From Albimonas sp963977235 (GTDB lineage: Bacteria; Pseudomonadota; Alphaproteobacteria; Rhodobacterales; Rhodobacteraceae): a DNA stretch of 64,000 nt. The stretch's first letter is position 1; each line of letters opens with the position of its first letter. This document shows positions 41,581 to 50,145 of this stretch, piece by piece. A program made the position numbers and the translations under genes. A model generated the notes under the pieces. It did not search any database, was not told where the DNA came from, and worked only from the letters and a program-made list of their open reading frames with translations. The DNA lies in the NCBI RefSeq assembly GCF_963977235.1, contig NZ_CAXBOD010000016.1, positions 16,424-80,423 on the forward strand. The letters are read 5' to 3'.

Positions 41581-41608
41581 GTTATATGCGGTTGGGGCCT
41601 CGGCGCAA
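41581..41608 (-). promoter_or_regulatory. Sigma-70-type promoter of the DUF4167 gene
   Basis: Minus strand TTGCGC (41608-41603), a 16-base spacer and TATAAC (41586-41581). Initiation near 41574 leaves a leader of about 175 bases. Confidence 0.6.
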
Positions 41609-41630
41609 GGGCGCGAGGGCGGTAATTAGG

Positions 41631-42497
41631 TCAAAATCGACGCGGACCCTCGGTTTCCCGGCGGAATTCCAGCGCGCGGGGCCGGTCGTCCAGGTCGCGA
41701 TGCGCCGCGCGCAACGCGAAACCGCGCTCGGCGAAGATCGCTTCGACCTCGTCCTCCTGGCCGGCGCCGATCTCGAGGATCGCCCGGCCCTCCGGCGCCA
41801 GCGCCCCGTCGAGCCCGGCCGCGATCGCCCGGTAGGCCGCCAGCCCGTCCTCCCCGCCGGCGAGCGCGGCGAAGGGCTCCCAGCCGCGGACCTCGGGATC
41901 GAGCGCCTCGACCTCCCGCTCGGGGATGTAGGGGGGGTTGGAGACCACCAGCTCGAACCGCCCCCGCACCGCGTCGAACCAGTCGCCGGGCTGCAGCTCG
42001 GCCCGGCCCGCGAGGCCCAGCGCCTCGGCGTTGCGCCGGGCCACGGCGAGCGCGGCGGGGGACCGTTCGACCCCCAGACCCGCGGCGCCGGGCCATTCGG
42101 CCAGCAGGGTCAGCAGGATGCAGCCGCTGCCCAGCCCCAGGTCGAGGATCCGCCGCGGCGCGGGCCCCTCAAGCGCCGCAGCGATCAGCGTCTCGGTCTC
42201 CGGGCGGGGGTCGAGCACGTCGGGGCCGACCTCGAACCGGCGGCCCCAGAACTCCCGCGCGCCCATGATCTGGGACATCGGCTGGCGCGAGAGGCGTTTG
42301 GCCAGCCCGGCGGCGAAGCGGGCGGCCTCGGCCACGCCCGGCGGCTCGTCCAGCCGGGCGGCGAAGGCCGCGGCCTCCAGCCCCGAGGCCCAGCGCGCCA
42401 GCAGGCGGGCGTCGCGGGCGGGATCGCCCACGCCCGCCGCGCCCAGCAGCCGGGCTGCGTCCGAGACCAGGCCGGCGCGGGAGCTCGAGCCGCTCAC
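41631..42497 (-). CDS. prmC: Peptide chain release factor N(5)-glutamine methyltransferase
   Basis: A 288-residue SAM-dependent methyltransferase that methylates the GGQ glutamine of release factors. The SAM-binding motif DLGLGSGC is at residues 119-126 and the catalytic NPPY at 187-190. The N-terminal helical domain matches PrmC. The ATG at 42497 overlaps the prfA stop by four bases, so the modifying enzyme is coupled to its substrate RF1. Confidence 0.96.
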   Translation of the reverse strand: MSGSSSRAGLVSDAARLLGAAGVGDPARDARLLARWASGLEAAAFAARLDEPPGVAEAARFAAGLAKRLSRQPMSQIMGAREFWGRRFEVGPDVLDPRPETETLIAAALEGPAPRRILDLGLGSGCILLTLLAEWPGAAGLGVERSPAALAVARRNAEALGLAGRAELQPGDWFDAVRGRFELVVSNPPYIPEREVEALDPEVRGWEPFAALAGGEDGLAAYRAIAAGLDGALAPEGRAILEIGAGQEDEVEAIFAERGFALRAAHRDLDDRPRALEFRRETEGPRRF

Positions 42498-43543
42498 GCC
42501 TCCATCTCCGCCAGGCGCGCGGCCTCGTCGGCCTCGCTCAGGGCTGCGACGATCTCGGAGAGGTCGCCCGCCATCACCTCCCCCAGCCGATAGAGCGTCA
42601 GGTTGATCCGATGATCGGTCACCCGTCCTTGCGGGAAATTGTAGGTGCGGATCCGCTCCGAGCGGTCGCCCGAGCCGACCTGGCCCTTGCGCGCCGCCGC
42701 GCGGGCCGCATCGCTCTCGCGCCGTTGCAGGTCGAACAGGCGCGCGCGCAGCACCTCCATCGCCCGGGCGCGGTTCTGGTGCTGGGATTTCTCGGAGCTG
42801 GTGACCACGATCCCCGTCGGCAGGTGGGTCAGGCGCACCGCGGAATCGGTGGTGTTCACGTGCTGCCCCCCCGCGCCCGAGGCGCGCATGGTGTCGATGC
42901 GGATGTCGGCGGCGGGGATCGCGATATCGGTCTCCTCGGCCTCGGGCAGCACCGCGACGGTGGCGGCCGAGGTGTGGATGCGCCCGCCGCTCTCGGTCGC
43001 GGGGACGCGCTGGACGCGGTGCACGCCGCTCTCGTGCTTCAGGGCCGCGAAGACGCCCTCGCCGCGGACCGCCGCCACCGCCTCCTTGATCCCGCCGAGC
43101 TCGGTGGCGCTTTCCTCCAGCAGTTCGAACCGCCAGCCGCGGACCTCGGCAAAGCGGGCGTACATGCGCAGGAGATCGGAGGCGAACAGCGCGGCCTCCT
43201 CGCCCCCGGTCCCCGCCCGGATCTCGAGGATCGCGGGGCGCGGGTCGGCGGCGTCGCGGGGCAGCAGGGCGCGGCGCATGGCGGCTTCGGCCTCGGGTAG
43301 GCGCTCGCGCAGCTCGGCCAGCTCCTCCTCGGCAAGCGCCCGCATCTCGGGGTCCGCCAGCATCGCCTCGGCCTCGGCCCTGGCGGCCAGCAGGCCAAGG
43401 TAGGCGCGGGCCTGCTCGGCGACCGGGCGCAGCTGGGCATAGTCGCGCGACAGGGCCGCCACGTCGCCCGCCCCCTCGGCGAGGGCGGCCTCGAGGTAGT
43501 CGAAGCGGGCCAGCAGCTGGTCGAGGGCGTCGCGCGCAATCAT
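42494..43543 (-). CDS. prfA: Peptide chain release factor 1
   Basis: A 349-residue class I release factor. The codon-recognition tripeptide is PAT at residues 181-183, the RF1 form that reads UAA and UAG. The peptidyl-transferase GGQ is at 225-227 in GAGGQHVNTTDSAVRLTHLP. The C-terminal half includes QRRESDAARAAARKGQVGSG. The start at 43543 has only a weak purine-rich site upstream. Followed by prmC with a four-base overlap. Confidence 0.97.
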   Translation of the reverse strand: MIARDALDQLLARFDYLEAALAEGAGDVAALSRDYAQLRPVAEQARAYLGLLAARAEAEAMLADPEMRALAEEELAELRERLPEAEAAMRRALLPRDAADPRPAILEIRAGTGGEEAALFASDLLRMYARFAEVRGWRFELLEESATELGGIKEAVAAVRGEGVFAALKHESGVHRVQRVPATESGGRIHTSAATVAVLPEAEETDIAIPAADIRIDTMRASGAGGQHVNTTDSAVRLTHLPTGIVVTSSEKSQHQNRARAMEVLRARLFDLQRRESDAARAAARKGQVGSGDRSERIRTYNFPQGRVTDHRINLTLYRLGEVMAGDLSEIVAALSEADEAARLAEMEA

Positions 43544-43654
43544 GCAGACGTCTTCGCGCCGGGGGCAGGGGGCGTCAAGCGGCCCAAACGGCGCGGAGGG
43601 GCGGGGTCGGCGAAAACGCTTTGTGTCGCTCGCGGGCGCGCGTATCGTTGCGTC

Positions 43655-43963
43655 ATGCGGACCCTGCGCCTGATCCCGGCCGCGCTCGCGGCCTTCCTGT
43701 TGCCCTCGCTCGCCGTGGCAGGGCCGGCCTGGACGCGCCCGCCCGCCAAGGACGGCTTCGCCTATCCCGACTGCTACTGCACCAACCGGGGCGAGCGGGT
43801 GGAGCTGGGCGCCACGACCTGCATCCGCATCGGCTCGGTCGAATACACCGCCGTGTGCGGCATGTCGCTCAACAACCCCGCCTGGCGGAAGCTCGAGGAC
43901 GGCTGCGCCCCGCAGCCCGGCGCCTCACTGCTCCAGCGGCTTGAGCAGCTCCAGCCAGGTTGA
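43655..43963 (+). CDS. Small secreted cysteine-containing protein
   Basis: A 102-residue protein with a Sec signal peptide (RLIPAALAAFLLPSLAVA, cleavage before GPAW). The mature part has five Cys in the pattern DCYC, TTCIRI, AVCGM and DGCAP, with MSLNNPAWRKL in the middle. The cysteines suggest disulphides and a periplasmic location. Similar Cys-x-Cys...MSLNNP proteins are known to me only as conserved hypothetical proteins of Rhodobacteraceae. The last 39 bases overlap the end of the oppositely oriented DUF1499 gene. Confidence 0.72.
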   Translation: MRTLRLIPAALAAFLLPSLAVAGPAWTRPPAKDGFAYPDCYCTNRGERVELGATTCIRIGSVEYTAVCGMSLNNPAWRKLEDGCAPQPGASLLQRLEQLQPG

Positions 43964-44410
43964 GACCCGTTCCGCGTTGACCCCGAAGTCGGACTTGCCG
44001 TAGCGCGAGCGCGACCAGATCGCGAGCGTCGAGCCCCCCGCCGCCGGCATCGCGCGCACCGAGACATAGTCGGGGAACCCGAACACCAGGCTGCGCTGGC
44101 GGTAGGTCATCAGCCCCTCGGCCGGATCGCCGGCGATGCGCTGCACACGGGGCTGCGCGAGCACGGCCGCGTCGAAGGCCACCGCCAGTTCGTCGGGGGG
44201 CACGGAATAGCTCGGCGCCCGCCCGTCGGGCGTGCCCGCCGCCGCCTCCGGCGCGGCGCGCCAGGAGTTGTCCGCGGGCCCCACGTCGGCCGCCATCGGG
44301 TCGACGTGCCAGGCCTCGGGCGTGTCGGGGGCGAGCCGGATCGCGGCCGCGGCGCCGGCGGCGAGCACCAGAAGGGCCAGCGCGCCGCCGGTGAGGATGC
44401 GCGAGGCCAT
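43925..44410 (-). CDS. DUF1499 family protein
   Basis: A 161-residue protein with one N-terminal membrane anchor or signal (ALALLVLAAGAAAAIRL). The DUF1499 domain follows: VSVRAMPAAGGSTLAIWSRS and YGKSDFGVNAERVSTWLELL are its usual end. Function is unknown. The ATG at 44410 shares its last base with the ispG stop (TAATG), so translation is coupled to ispG. A longer upstream open frame belongs to ispG's shadow. Confidence 0.87.
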   Translation of the reverse strand: MASRILTGGALALLVLAAGAAAAIRLAPDTPEAWHVDPMAADVGPADNSWRAAPEAAAGTPDGRAPSYSVPPDELAVAFDAAVLAQPRVQRIAGDPAEGLMTYRQRSLVFGFPDYVSVRAMPAAGGSTLAIWSRSRYGKSDFGVNAERVSTWLELLKPLEQ

Positions 44411-45555
44411 TATTGCGCCGCCTGACCGGCGGCGGCCTCTTCGGCCTCCGCCGCGGCCCGCTCGGCTTCCAGCGCCTCGGCCTTCTGTTCCACCAGGTCC
44501 ACGATGTGGTCGATCATCTCGCCATTGCCGATCTTGTGGTCCGCCGCGCCGGACAGATACACCATGCCGGAGCCCGCGCCGCCGCCGGTGAAGCCGATGT
44601 CGGTCTCGCGCGCCTCGCCCGGGCCGTTCACCACGCAGCCGATGATCGACAGCGTCAGGGGCGTCTTCACATGCTCGAGCCGCTCTTCCAGCATCGCCAC
44701 CGTCCTGATCACGTCGAACCCCTGCCGCGCGCAGGAGGGGCAGGAGATGATCGTCACCCCCTTGTGGCGCAGGTTCAGCGATTTCAGGATCTCGTAGCCG
44801 ACCTTCACCTCCTCGACCGGATCGGCCGAGAGGCTGATGCGGATCGTGTCCCCGATCCCCGCCCACAGCAGGTTGCCCAGCCCGATGGCGGACTTGATCG
44901 AGCCCGAGACGCGCCCGCCGGCCTCGGTCACGCCGAGATGCAGCGGCGCGTCGGTGGCCTCGGCCATCGCCATGTAGGCGGCCGAGGTCAGGAACACGTC
45001 CGAGGCCTTCAGCGAGATCTTGTATTCCTGAAAGTCGTTGTCCTCGAGCAGGCGGATGTGGCGCAGGCCGGATTCCACCATCGCCTCGGGGCAGGGCTCG
45101 GCATAGCGCTCGAGCAGGTCGCGCTCGAGCGAGCCCGCGTTGACCCCGATGCGGATCGAGCAGCCGTGGTCCTTGGCGGCCTTGACCACCTCGCGCACCT
45201 TGGCGTCCGAGCCGATGTTGCCCGGGTTGATGCGCAGGCAGGCGGCGCCGGCCTCGGCGGCCTCGATGGCGCGCTTGTAGTGGAAATGGATGTCCGCGAC
45301 GATCGGCACGGGGCTCGCCGCCACGATGGTCTTGAGCGCCTTCGTCGAGGCCTCGTCGGGGCAGGAGACGCGCACGATGTCCGCGCCCGCCTCGGCGCAG
45401 GCGCGCACCTGGGCGATGGTGCCCCGGATGTCGTGGGTCAGGGTGTTGGTCATGGTCTGGACCGAGATCGGGGCGTCGCCCCCCACCTCGACCTTGCCCA
45501 CGCGGATCTTGCGGCTGGGGCGGCGGGCGATGTCGCGCCAGGGTCGGATGCTCAT
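44410..45555 (-). CDS. ispG: 4-hydroxy-3-methylbut-2-en-1-yl diphosphate synthase (IspG)
   Basis: A 381-residue [4Fe-4S] enzyme of the methylerythritol phosphate pathway to isoprenoids. Cluster ligands are C272 and C275 (SCPSCARQG), C307 (IIGCVVNGPGEA) and E314, all in the expected spacing. The TIM-barrel half contains VQTMTNTLTHDI and NPGNIG. The C-terminus has a short Ala/Glu-rich tail. The start at 45555 begins MSIRPWRDIARR; the longer frame upstream is not conserved. In related bacteria an HTH/RodZ-like gene sits next to ispG; here that gene is 2.5 kb away. Confidence 0.96.
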   Translation of the reverse strand: MSIRPWRDIARRPSRKIRVGKVEVGGDAPISVQTMTNTLTHDIRGTIAQVRACAEAGADIVRVSCPDEASTKALKTIVAASPVPIVADIHFHYKRAIEAAEAGAACLRINPGNIGSDAKVREVVKAAKDHGCSIRIGVNAGSLERDLLERYAEPCPEAMVESGLRHIRLLEDNDFQEYKISLKASDVFLTSAAYMAMAEATDAPLHLGVTEAGGRVSGSIKSAIGLGNLLWAGIGDTIRISLSADPVEEVKVGYEILKSLNLRHKGVTIISCPSCARQGFDVIRTVAMLEERLEHVKTPLTLSIIGCVVNGPGEARETDIGFTGGGAGSGMVYLSGAADHKIGNGEMIDHIVDLVEQKAEALEAERAAAEAEEAAAGQAAQ

Positions 45556-45830
45556 GCAGGTCGTCCTCGTCCGGTCGCGCGAGGTCTGCGCGACTCCATG
45601 GCCGGTCGCCGCGCAACATAGGCGCTCGCCGGTCTTCTGACGACCCCCAGCCGCGCGGCGCGGCGTCATCGCAGGCCCCCGCGCGCCGCGCGACCCCGCC
45701 ACGGGCTCGCCGCGCCCGGACGGGGGCGGCCCGGGAGAGGGCGGCCCTGCGCCGCGCCGGGCCCGCGCCGATTGCCCGGGCCGCCGGCGCAGGGCAGGGT
45801 GGAGTCCTCTCCAAGCAAAGGACCCTCCCG

Positions 45831-46781
45831 ATGTCAGACGACGGCGAGACGCTGGATTTCTCCGACCCGATGCAGCGGCCGCGCTTCGCCGGCCTCGCCA
45901 CCTTCTTCCGCCTGCCCTGGACCGAGGACTTCGAGGCCTCGCCCCCCGATATCGGCGTGATCGGCGTGCCCTTCGACGGCGGCGTCACCAACCGCCCGGG
46001 CGCCCGCCATGGCCCGCGCGAGGTCCGCTCCCAGTCCAGCCTGATCCGGCGCATCAACCAGGCCACCGGCGCCAGCCCCTTCGAGGCCAGGCGCATCGCC
46101 GACCTCGGCGACGTGATCATCGCCAGACCCTATGAGCTGACAGGCGCCCATCTCGAGATCCAGCGCTTCTACGAGCGGGTGGTCGCCGCCGGCATTCGCC
46201 CCCTGTCCTGCGGGGGCGACCACTCCGTCGCCCTGCCGATCCTGCGCGCGGTCGCGAAGGACCGCCCCGTCGGCCTGATCCAGATCGACGCCCATTGCGA
46301 CACCGGCGACAACTACATGGGCTCGCGCTTCCACCACGGGGCGCCGTTCAAGGTCGCCGCCGACGAGGGGCTGCTGGACCCCAAACGCTCGGTCCAGATC
46401 GGCATCCGCGGCTCCCTCTACGACCGCGACATGTGGAAGTTCTCTCACGAGTCCGGAATGAAGGTCGCCTATATCGAGGAGGTCGAGGACAAGGGCTGGA
46501 AGCAGGTGATGACCGAGGCGCTGGCGTTCGCCGGCCCCGGCCCGGTCTATGTCTCGGTCGACATCGACAGCCTCGACCCCGCCTTCGCGCCCGGCACCGG
46601 CACGCCCGAATCCGGCGGCCTGACGATGCGAGAGCTGCAGGGCATGATCCGCATGCTGAAAGGTCAGGAGATCGTGGGCGCCGACCTCGTCGAGGTCTCG
46701 CCCCCCTTCGACGTCGGCGGGCTGACCGCGATCAACGGCGCCAACGCGATGTTCGAACTGCTCTGCGTGATGGCCGAGTGA
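45831..46781 (+). CDS. Ureohydrolase (agmatinase or guanidinobutyrase)
   Basis: A 316-residue binuclear manganese enzyme of the arginase family. All metal motifs are present: GGDHSVALP, DAHCDTGDNYMGSRFHHG, and SVDIDSLDPAFAPGTGTPE. It hydrolyses a guanidino compound to urea and an amine. Residues around DNYMGSRFHHGAPF resemble guanidinobutyrase and guanidinopropionase as much as agmatinase, so the substrate is left open. AAAGGA precedes the ATG. A terminator-like hairpin follows. Confidence 0.9.
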   Translation: MSDDGETLDFSDPMQRPRFAGLATFFRLPWTEDFEASPPDIGVIGVPFDGGVTNRPGARHGPREVRSQSSLIRRINQATGASPFEARRIADLGDVIIARPYELTGAHLEIQRFYERVVAAGIRPLSCGGDHSVALPILRAVAKDRPVGLIQIDAHCDTGDNYMGSRFHHGAPFKVAADEGLLDPKRSVQIGIRGSLYDRDMWKFSHESGMKVAYIEEVEDKGWKQVMTEALAFAGPGPVYVSVDIDSLDPAFAPGTGTPESGGLTMRELQGMIRMLKGQEIVGADLVEVSPPFDVGGLTAINGANAMFELLCVMAE

Positions 46782-46786
46782 GCCCT

Positions 46787-46816
46787 CCCGGGCGTGGCGC
46801 GAAGGCCGCGCCCGGG
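46787..46816 (+). terminator. Terminator hairpin after the ureohydrolase gene
   Basis: CCCGGGCGTGGC (46787-46798) pairs with GCCGCGCCCGGG (46805-46816) with one G/T pair and a six-base loop. Confidence 0.45.
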
Positions 46817-46863
46817 GACCGTTCGACCACGCAAACGTCGCGCCGGGCCGCCGGATCGGCCAT

Positions 46864-47757
46864 ATGGACGAAGTGCGACGGGCGAACCGCGGGGGAGCCG
46901 GGCCGGTGAAACGCAGGCTGACGACGATCTTCTACGCCGACGCGGTGCGTTTCGGCGCCCAGATGGAGGCGGACGAGGACGCGACCCTCGCCCGCCTGCG
47001 CCGCGCCCGCGCCATCATGCGCGAGCAGTTCGACGCCCACGACGGGCGCGAGGTGAACACCTGGGGCGACGCGGTGATCGCGGAGTTCGCCTCGGTGGTC
47101 GAGGCGGTCCGCTGCGCCGTGGCCGTGCAGGAATCCCTCGAGACCGCCTTCCTCGACCAGCCCCCTGCGCGTCGGATGCGCTTTCGCATCGGCGTCAACC
47201 TGGGCGACGTGATGATCGACGGGGCGTCCGGGGGGGCGCCGGGGGCGGGCGACCTCCATGGCGACATCTACGGTGACGGGGTCAACGTGGCCGAGCGGCT
47301 GCAGGGTCAGGCCGAGCCCGGCGGGGTGATGGTCTCGGGCACGGTGCGCGAGCTCGCCCGCAAGCAGCTCGCGGTCGAGTTCGACTTCGCCGGCGACCTC
47401 GAGGTCAAGAGCCTCGAGGAGCCCGTCCCCGGCTGGCGCGTGCGGATCGAGCGGCGCAACGATCCCGATCCGGCGCCCGATGCGGACCCCGAGGCGCCCT
47501 CGCCCTCCTGGGCGCCGCCCCGCCGCGGCGTGGTGGCCGAGATCAACCGCTGGTCGGCCTGGTCGGCCGCGCAGCCGCGCCGCGTGCGCCGGGCGGCGGG
47601 GATGATCGTGTTCTTCTTCGCGCTCAACGTGCTCAGCGGGCTGTCCTCGCCCTGGTTCGTGTTCCCCGCAATCCCCTTCGCCCTCTACATCCTGCGCTAC
47701 CGCGACCCCCGGGTCCTGCCCTGGCGCTACGGGCGGGAGCCGGCCGACCTCGGCTGA
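46864..47757 (+). CDS. Class III adenylate/guanylate cyclase with C-terminal membrane segment
   Basis: A 297-residue protein. Residues 20-180 are a class III nucleotidyl cyclase domain: metal Asp at 26 (YADAVRFGAQMEADE) and 69 (NTWGDAVIAEF), then RFRIGVNLGDVMID and the transition-state Asn/Arg in GDGVNVAERL. A Pro/Asp-rich linker leads to two C-terminal hydrophobic helices (MIVFFFALNVLSGL and SPWFVFPAIPFALYIL) that anchor the catalytic domain from its C-terminal side, the reverse of the common layout. It makes cAMP or cGMP; which one is not certain. Divergent or joint regulation with its neighbours is not evident. Confidence 0.88.
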   Translation: MDEVRRANRGGAGPVKRRLTTIFYADAVRFGAQMEADEDATLARLRRARAIMREQFDAHDGREVNTWGDAVIAEFASVVEAVRCAVAVQESLETAFLDQPPARRMRFRIGVNLGDVMIDGASGGAPGAGDLHGDIYGDGVNVAERLQGQAEPGGVMVSGTVRELARKQLAVEFDFAGDLEVKSLEEPVPGWRVRIERRNDPDPAPDADPEAPSPSWAPPRRGVVAEINRWSAWSAAQPRRVRRAAGMIVFFFALNVLSGLSSPWFVFPAIPFALYILRYRDPRVLPWRYGREPADLG

Positions 47758-48106
47758 GCCGCTGGCGGCGGGGCGGCGGTTGCGGGGGCGGTTTCGGGGG
47801 GGCGATTCTGTCTCGCCCCGAAACAGTCTCCCGGCGCCGGGAGGGCCTGTCCCGGTCGGCGGCGGGGCTGACCGCGAGGCGAAAAAGGGTGCGGCGTGTC
47901 AGCCGCGCCCCCGCGCCCGGGGCCGGTTTTCTTAACGTTGTTTTCACGAAAAACGCTTTATTCCCTTAGCTGGGCCCGGGTTTTCGCGCGCGAATCGTAA
48001 AATTCGGAGTATGGTCTGCTATGCGCGCGGAAGGTTGCGACCCTCGTGCGTGACGACTAGAGAAGCGCGCGAATGCGTCACCATCTGCGGCAGGGCAGAG
48101 CAGGCG
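47758..48106. other. Intergenic region with an AT-rich promoter and structured elements
   Basis: 349 bases before the RodZ-like gene. CTCCCGGC and its complement form a perfect 16-bp palindrome at 47828-47843. A minus-strand terminator is at 47882-47910. From 47930 to 48015 the sequence becomes unusually AT-rich (TTCTTAACGTTGTTTTCACG at 47938-47957), most likely the promoter of the downstream gene. No open frame looks real. Confidence 0.55.
47882..47910 (-). terminator. Minus-strand intrinsic terminator without an assigned gene
   Basis: GGGTGCGGC (47887-47895) pairs with GCCGCGCCC (47902-47910), nine pairs including one G/T. On the minus strand the stem is followed by TTTTTCGCC. No minus-strand gene lies upstream of it within 2.7 kb. 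Confidence 0.6.
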
Positions 48107-49438
48107 ATGGACACCGACCAACCCACCGCGCTGCGCGGGTTCGATTCCTATGAGGTCCGGCTCGGCGACGAGCTCCGGGGCCACCGTGCGACGCTGGGCA
48201 AATCGCTGCTCGACGTCCAGCGGGAGCTGCGGATCAAGGCATCCTACATAGACGCGATCGAAAACTGCGATGCGTCCGTGATCCCCAACAAGGGGTTCGT
48301 GCCCGGATACGTGCGCGCCTACGCCCGCTATCTCGGGCTGCAGGGCGACGTGATCTACGACCGTTTCTGCGGCGAGAGCGGCTTTGTCGGCCAGACCACG
48401 CGCGCCAGCACGCCCGGCGCCGCGCCGGCCGGCGGCTTTCGTCTCGGCGGCGGGCTGGGCGGCGCCGCCAGCCCCTCGCGTCGTCCGGGCCAGGACCCCG
48501 CGCTCACCCGCTCCCATTTCGCCGCGCCCGTCGGGCGCGCCCGACCGGTGGGCCTGGGCGTGTCGCTCTCCGACCTCGCCTCGGTGCTGGTGCTCGCCGG
48601 GCTGATCGGCGGCCTCGGCTATGGCGGCTGGGCGCTGGTCAAGGACATCCAGCGGGTTGACTTCGCCCCCTCGAACGAGGCGCCGGCGATGGCCGAGGCG
48701 CCGCCGAACGTGGCGCTGCCGGGCTTCGACGCCCAGGCCGCGCCCGGCGGCTGGCCGGGCCTCGACGTCGCCCCCCGCCGCGACTGGGACCCCCAGAAGG
48801 AAGCCGCGCTGGCCGAGCTCTACGCCCCGCGCGAGATCGCGCCGCCGGTGGTGGAGCTTCGCGACGGCCCGATCGCCTCGATCGACCCGTCCTCCTCGGG
48901 CCTCTACGCCGGCCCCCGCCGCGAGGCGGCCGCGGTGGACCCGGCCTCGGCCCCCGCCGCGGGCCCGGTGCAGGGCCCGCCGGCGCTCGACGCCGGGACC
49001 CTTGGGCTTGCCGTCCCCTCGACGCTGGCCGGCGCCGACGCCGCGGCCGAGACCCAGGGCGGGGCGCTGATCGCCTCGGCAGGCGACGCCACGCTGCCGC
49101 GCCCCGCGCCCGGAGCGCCCGCCGCCGCGCCCGAGGCCGCCGAGGGCGTCTGGCTTGTGGTCACCGATCCCGCCTGGGTTCAGGTGAAGGCCCGCGACGG
49201 CTCGATCCTGGTGCAGCGGATCATGGAGTCGGGCGAATCCTGGCAGGTGCCGCTGGACGAGCCGGGCGCCGAGCTTCGCGCCGGCAACGCCGGCGGCGTC
49301 TGGCTTCAGGTCGAGGGCGCCCTGCACGGGCCGCTCGGCCGCCCCGGCGAGGTGGTCAAGCGCATCTCGCTCGCCCCCGCCCGCGTGGCGCAGGAGTGGC
49401 CCGCGGCCGGCGCGCCGCAGGCGGCCGCCCGGAACTGA
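48107..49438 (+). CDS. RodZ-like HTH and DUF4115 membrane protein
   Basis: A 443-residue protein. An N-terminal Cro/CI-type helix-turn-helix region runs from GDELRGHRATLGKSLLDVQR through IKASYIDAIENCDASVIPNK and GFVPGYVRAYARYLGL, as in RodZ. A single membrane helix (LASVLVLAGLIGGLGYGGW) is at about residue 160. A long Ala/Pro-rich periplasmic linker leads to a DUF4115 beta domain (VWLVVTDPAWVQVKARDGS, LRAGNAGGVWLQVEG). RodZ links MreB to the cell wall. The ATG at 48107 begins the conserved region; the longer frame upstream crosses a less GC-rich promoter region. Confidence 0.88.
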   Translation: MDTDQPTALRGFDSYEVRLGDELRGHRATLGKSLLDVQRELRIKASYIDAIENCDASVIPNKGFVPGYVRAYARYLGLQGDVIYDRFCGESGFVGQTTRASTPGAAPAGGFRLGGGLGGAASPSRRPGQDPALTRSHFAAPVGRARPVGLGVSLSDLASVLVLAGLIGGLGYGGWALVKDIQRVDFAPSNEAPAMAEAPPNVALPGFDAQAAPGGWPGLDVAPRRDWDPQKEAALAELYAPREIAPPVVELRDGPIASIDPSSSGLYAGPRREAAAVDPASAPAAGPVQGPPALDAGTLGLAVPSTLAGADAAAETQGGALIASAGDATLPRPAPGAPAAAPEAAEGVWLVVTDPAWVQVKARDGSILVQRIMESGESWQVPLDEPGAELRAGNAGGVWLQVEGALHGPLGRPGEVVKRISLAPARVAQEWPAAGAPQAAARN

Positions 49439-49467
49439 GGGCCCTGCGCCCGGTTCGCCGGGGCCCT
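49439..49467 (+). terminator. Terminator hairpin with TTCG loop after the RodZ-like gene
   Basis: CCCGG-TTCG-CCGGG inside an outer GGGC/GCCC stem with a bulge, immediately after the stop codon. Confidence 0.45.
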
Positions 49468-49746
49468 CCCCTGGCGCGCCGAGCGCATCGCCTCCGCATC
49501 CGTCTCAATCCCTTGCAGACAAGACGACAGGCCCCGCCCCGGGGCGCGCCGGACGCATCCCGGTCGCCGGATTCCCGCCGCGAATCCACCCATTCGCCGT
49601 CCTGAAATCGTCCCCGCATGTCCGATTTCCCGCCCGAAAGCGGCCGTTTCCCCGCGTCATCGTGTTCCCCAGACGTCGCCCGCCACAGGCGACGCCGGAG
49701 GGAAGCCGGAGCCCCGGCCGCCCGTGCGAACAGAGAGGACCCCGAG
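49468..49746. other. Intergenic, promoter region of a small lipoprotein gene
   Basis: No gene seen. Base composition is slightly less GC-rich near 49500-49650 (for example CAATCCCTTGCAGACAAGAC, 49506-49525), where the next gene's promoter should be. Confidence 0.45.
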
Positions 49747-49914
49747 ATGACCCGTCATGCTCACATCCTGCGCCGCGCAGCCCTGCCGCTGATCCTCATG
49801 GCCGGCCTCGCCGTCTCGGCCTGCGCGCCGGTTGGCCCGGCCGTGCCCGCGTCGGAGGCCGACGGCGGCCTCGTGATCGCGCCGTCCTACCCGGGCTACC
49901 AGAAGACCTACTGA
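49747..49914 (+). CDS. Small lipoprotein
   Basis: A 55-residue protein. The signal peptide ALPLILMAGLAVSAC ends in the lipobox VSAC, placing the lipidated Cys at residue 26. Only about 30 residues remain after it, ending PSYPGYQKTY. Such tiny lipoproteins are common in this group and their function is unknown. GAGAGGA lies ahead of the ATG, which is chosen over the upstream in-frame start at 49618. A clear terminator follows 46 bases later. Confidence 0.72.
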   Translation: MTRHAHILRRAALPLILMAGLAVSACAPVGPAVPASEADGGLVIAPSYPGYQKTY

Positions 49915-49960
49915 GCCCGGATCCCTCCCGTCGCGGTCCTCCGGGACCGCGGCCAGCGCG

Positions 49961-49989
49961 ACGCCCCGGCCGCCCAGCGGCCGGGGCGT
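49961..49989 (+). terminator. Terminator of the small lipoprotein gene
   Basis: ACGCCCCGGCCGC (49961-49973) pairs with its complement (49977-49989), 13 bp with a three-base loop; a weak CTGCGGTTG tract follows. Confidence 0.6.
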
Positions 49990-50145
49990 CTGCGGTTGCG
50001 GCCTGACCGCGTCGCCGAGGCCCGACGCAAAGTCACCTGCCGTTCACTCTTGCGGCGCCCGCAGGCCTGCCGGCAGGTTGTCGCCGAACCGACGCCAACC
50101 GACGCCGCCCCGAACAGGCCCATACCCAGACTCCGGATTGATCTG

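Noticed and set aside
48130..48160. A GGTTCGATTCC sequence resembling a tRNA T-loop
   Set aside because: It is inside the RodZ-like coding sequence (GFDSYEV) and no cloverleaf can be built around it.
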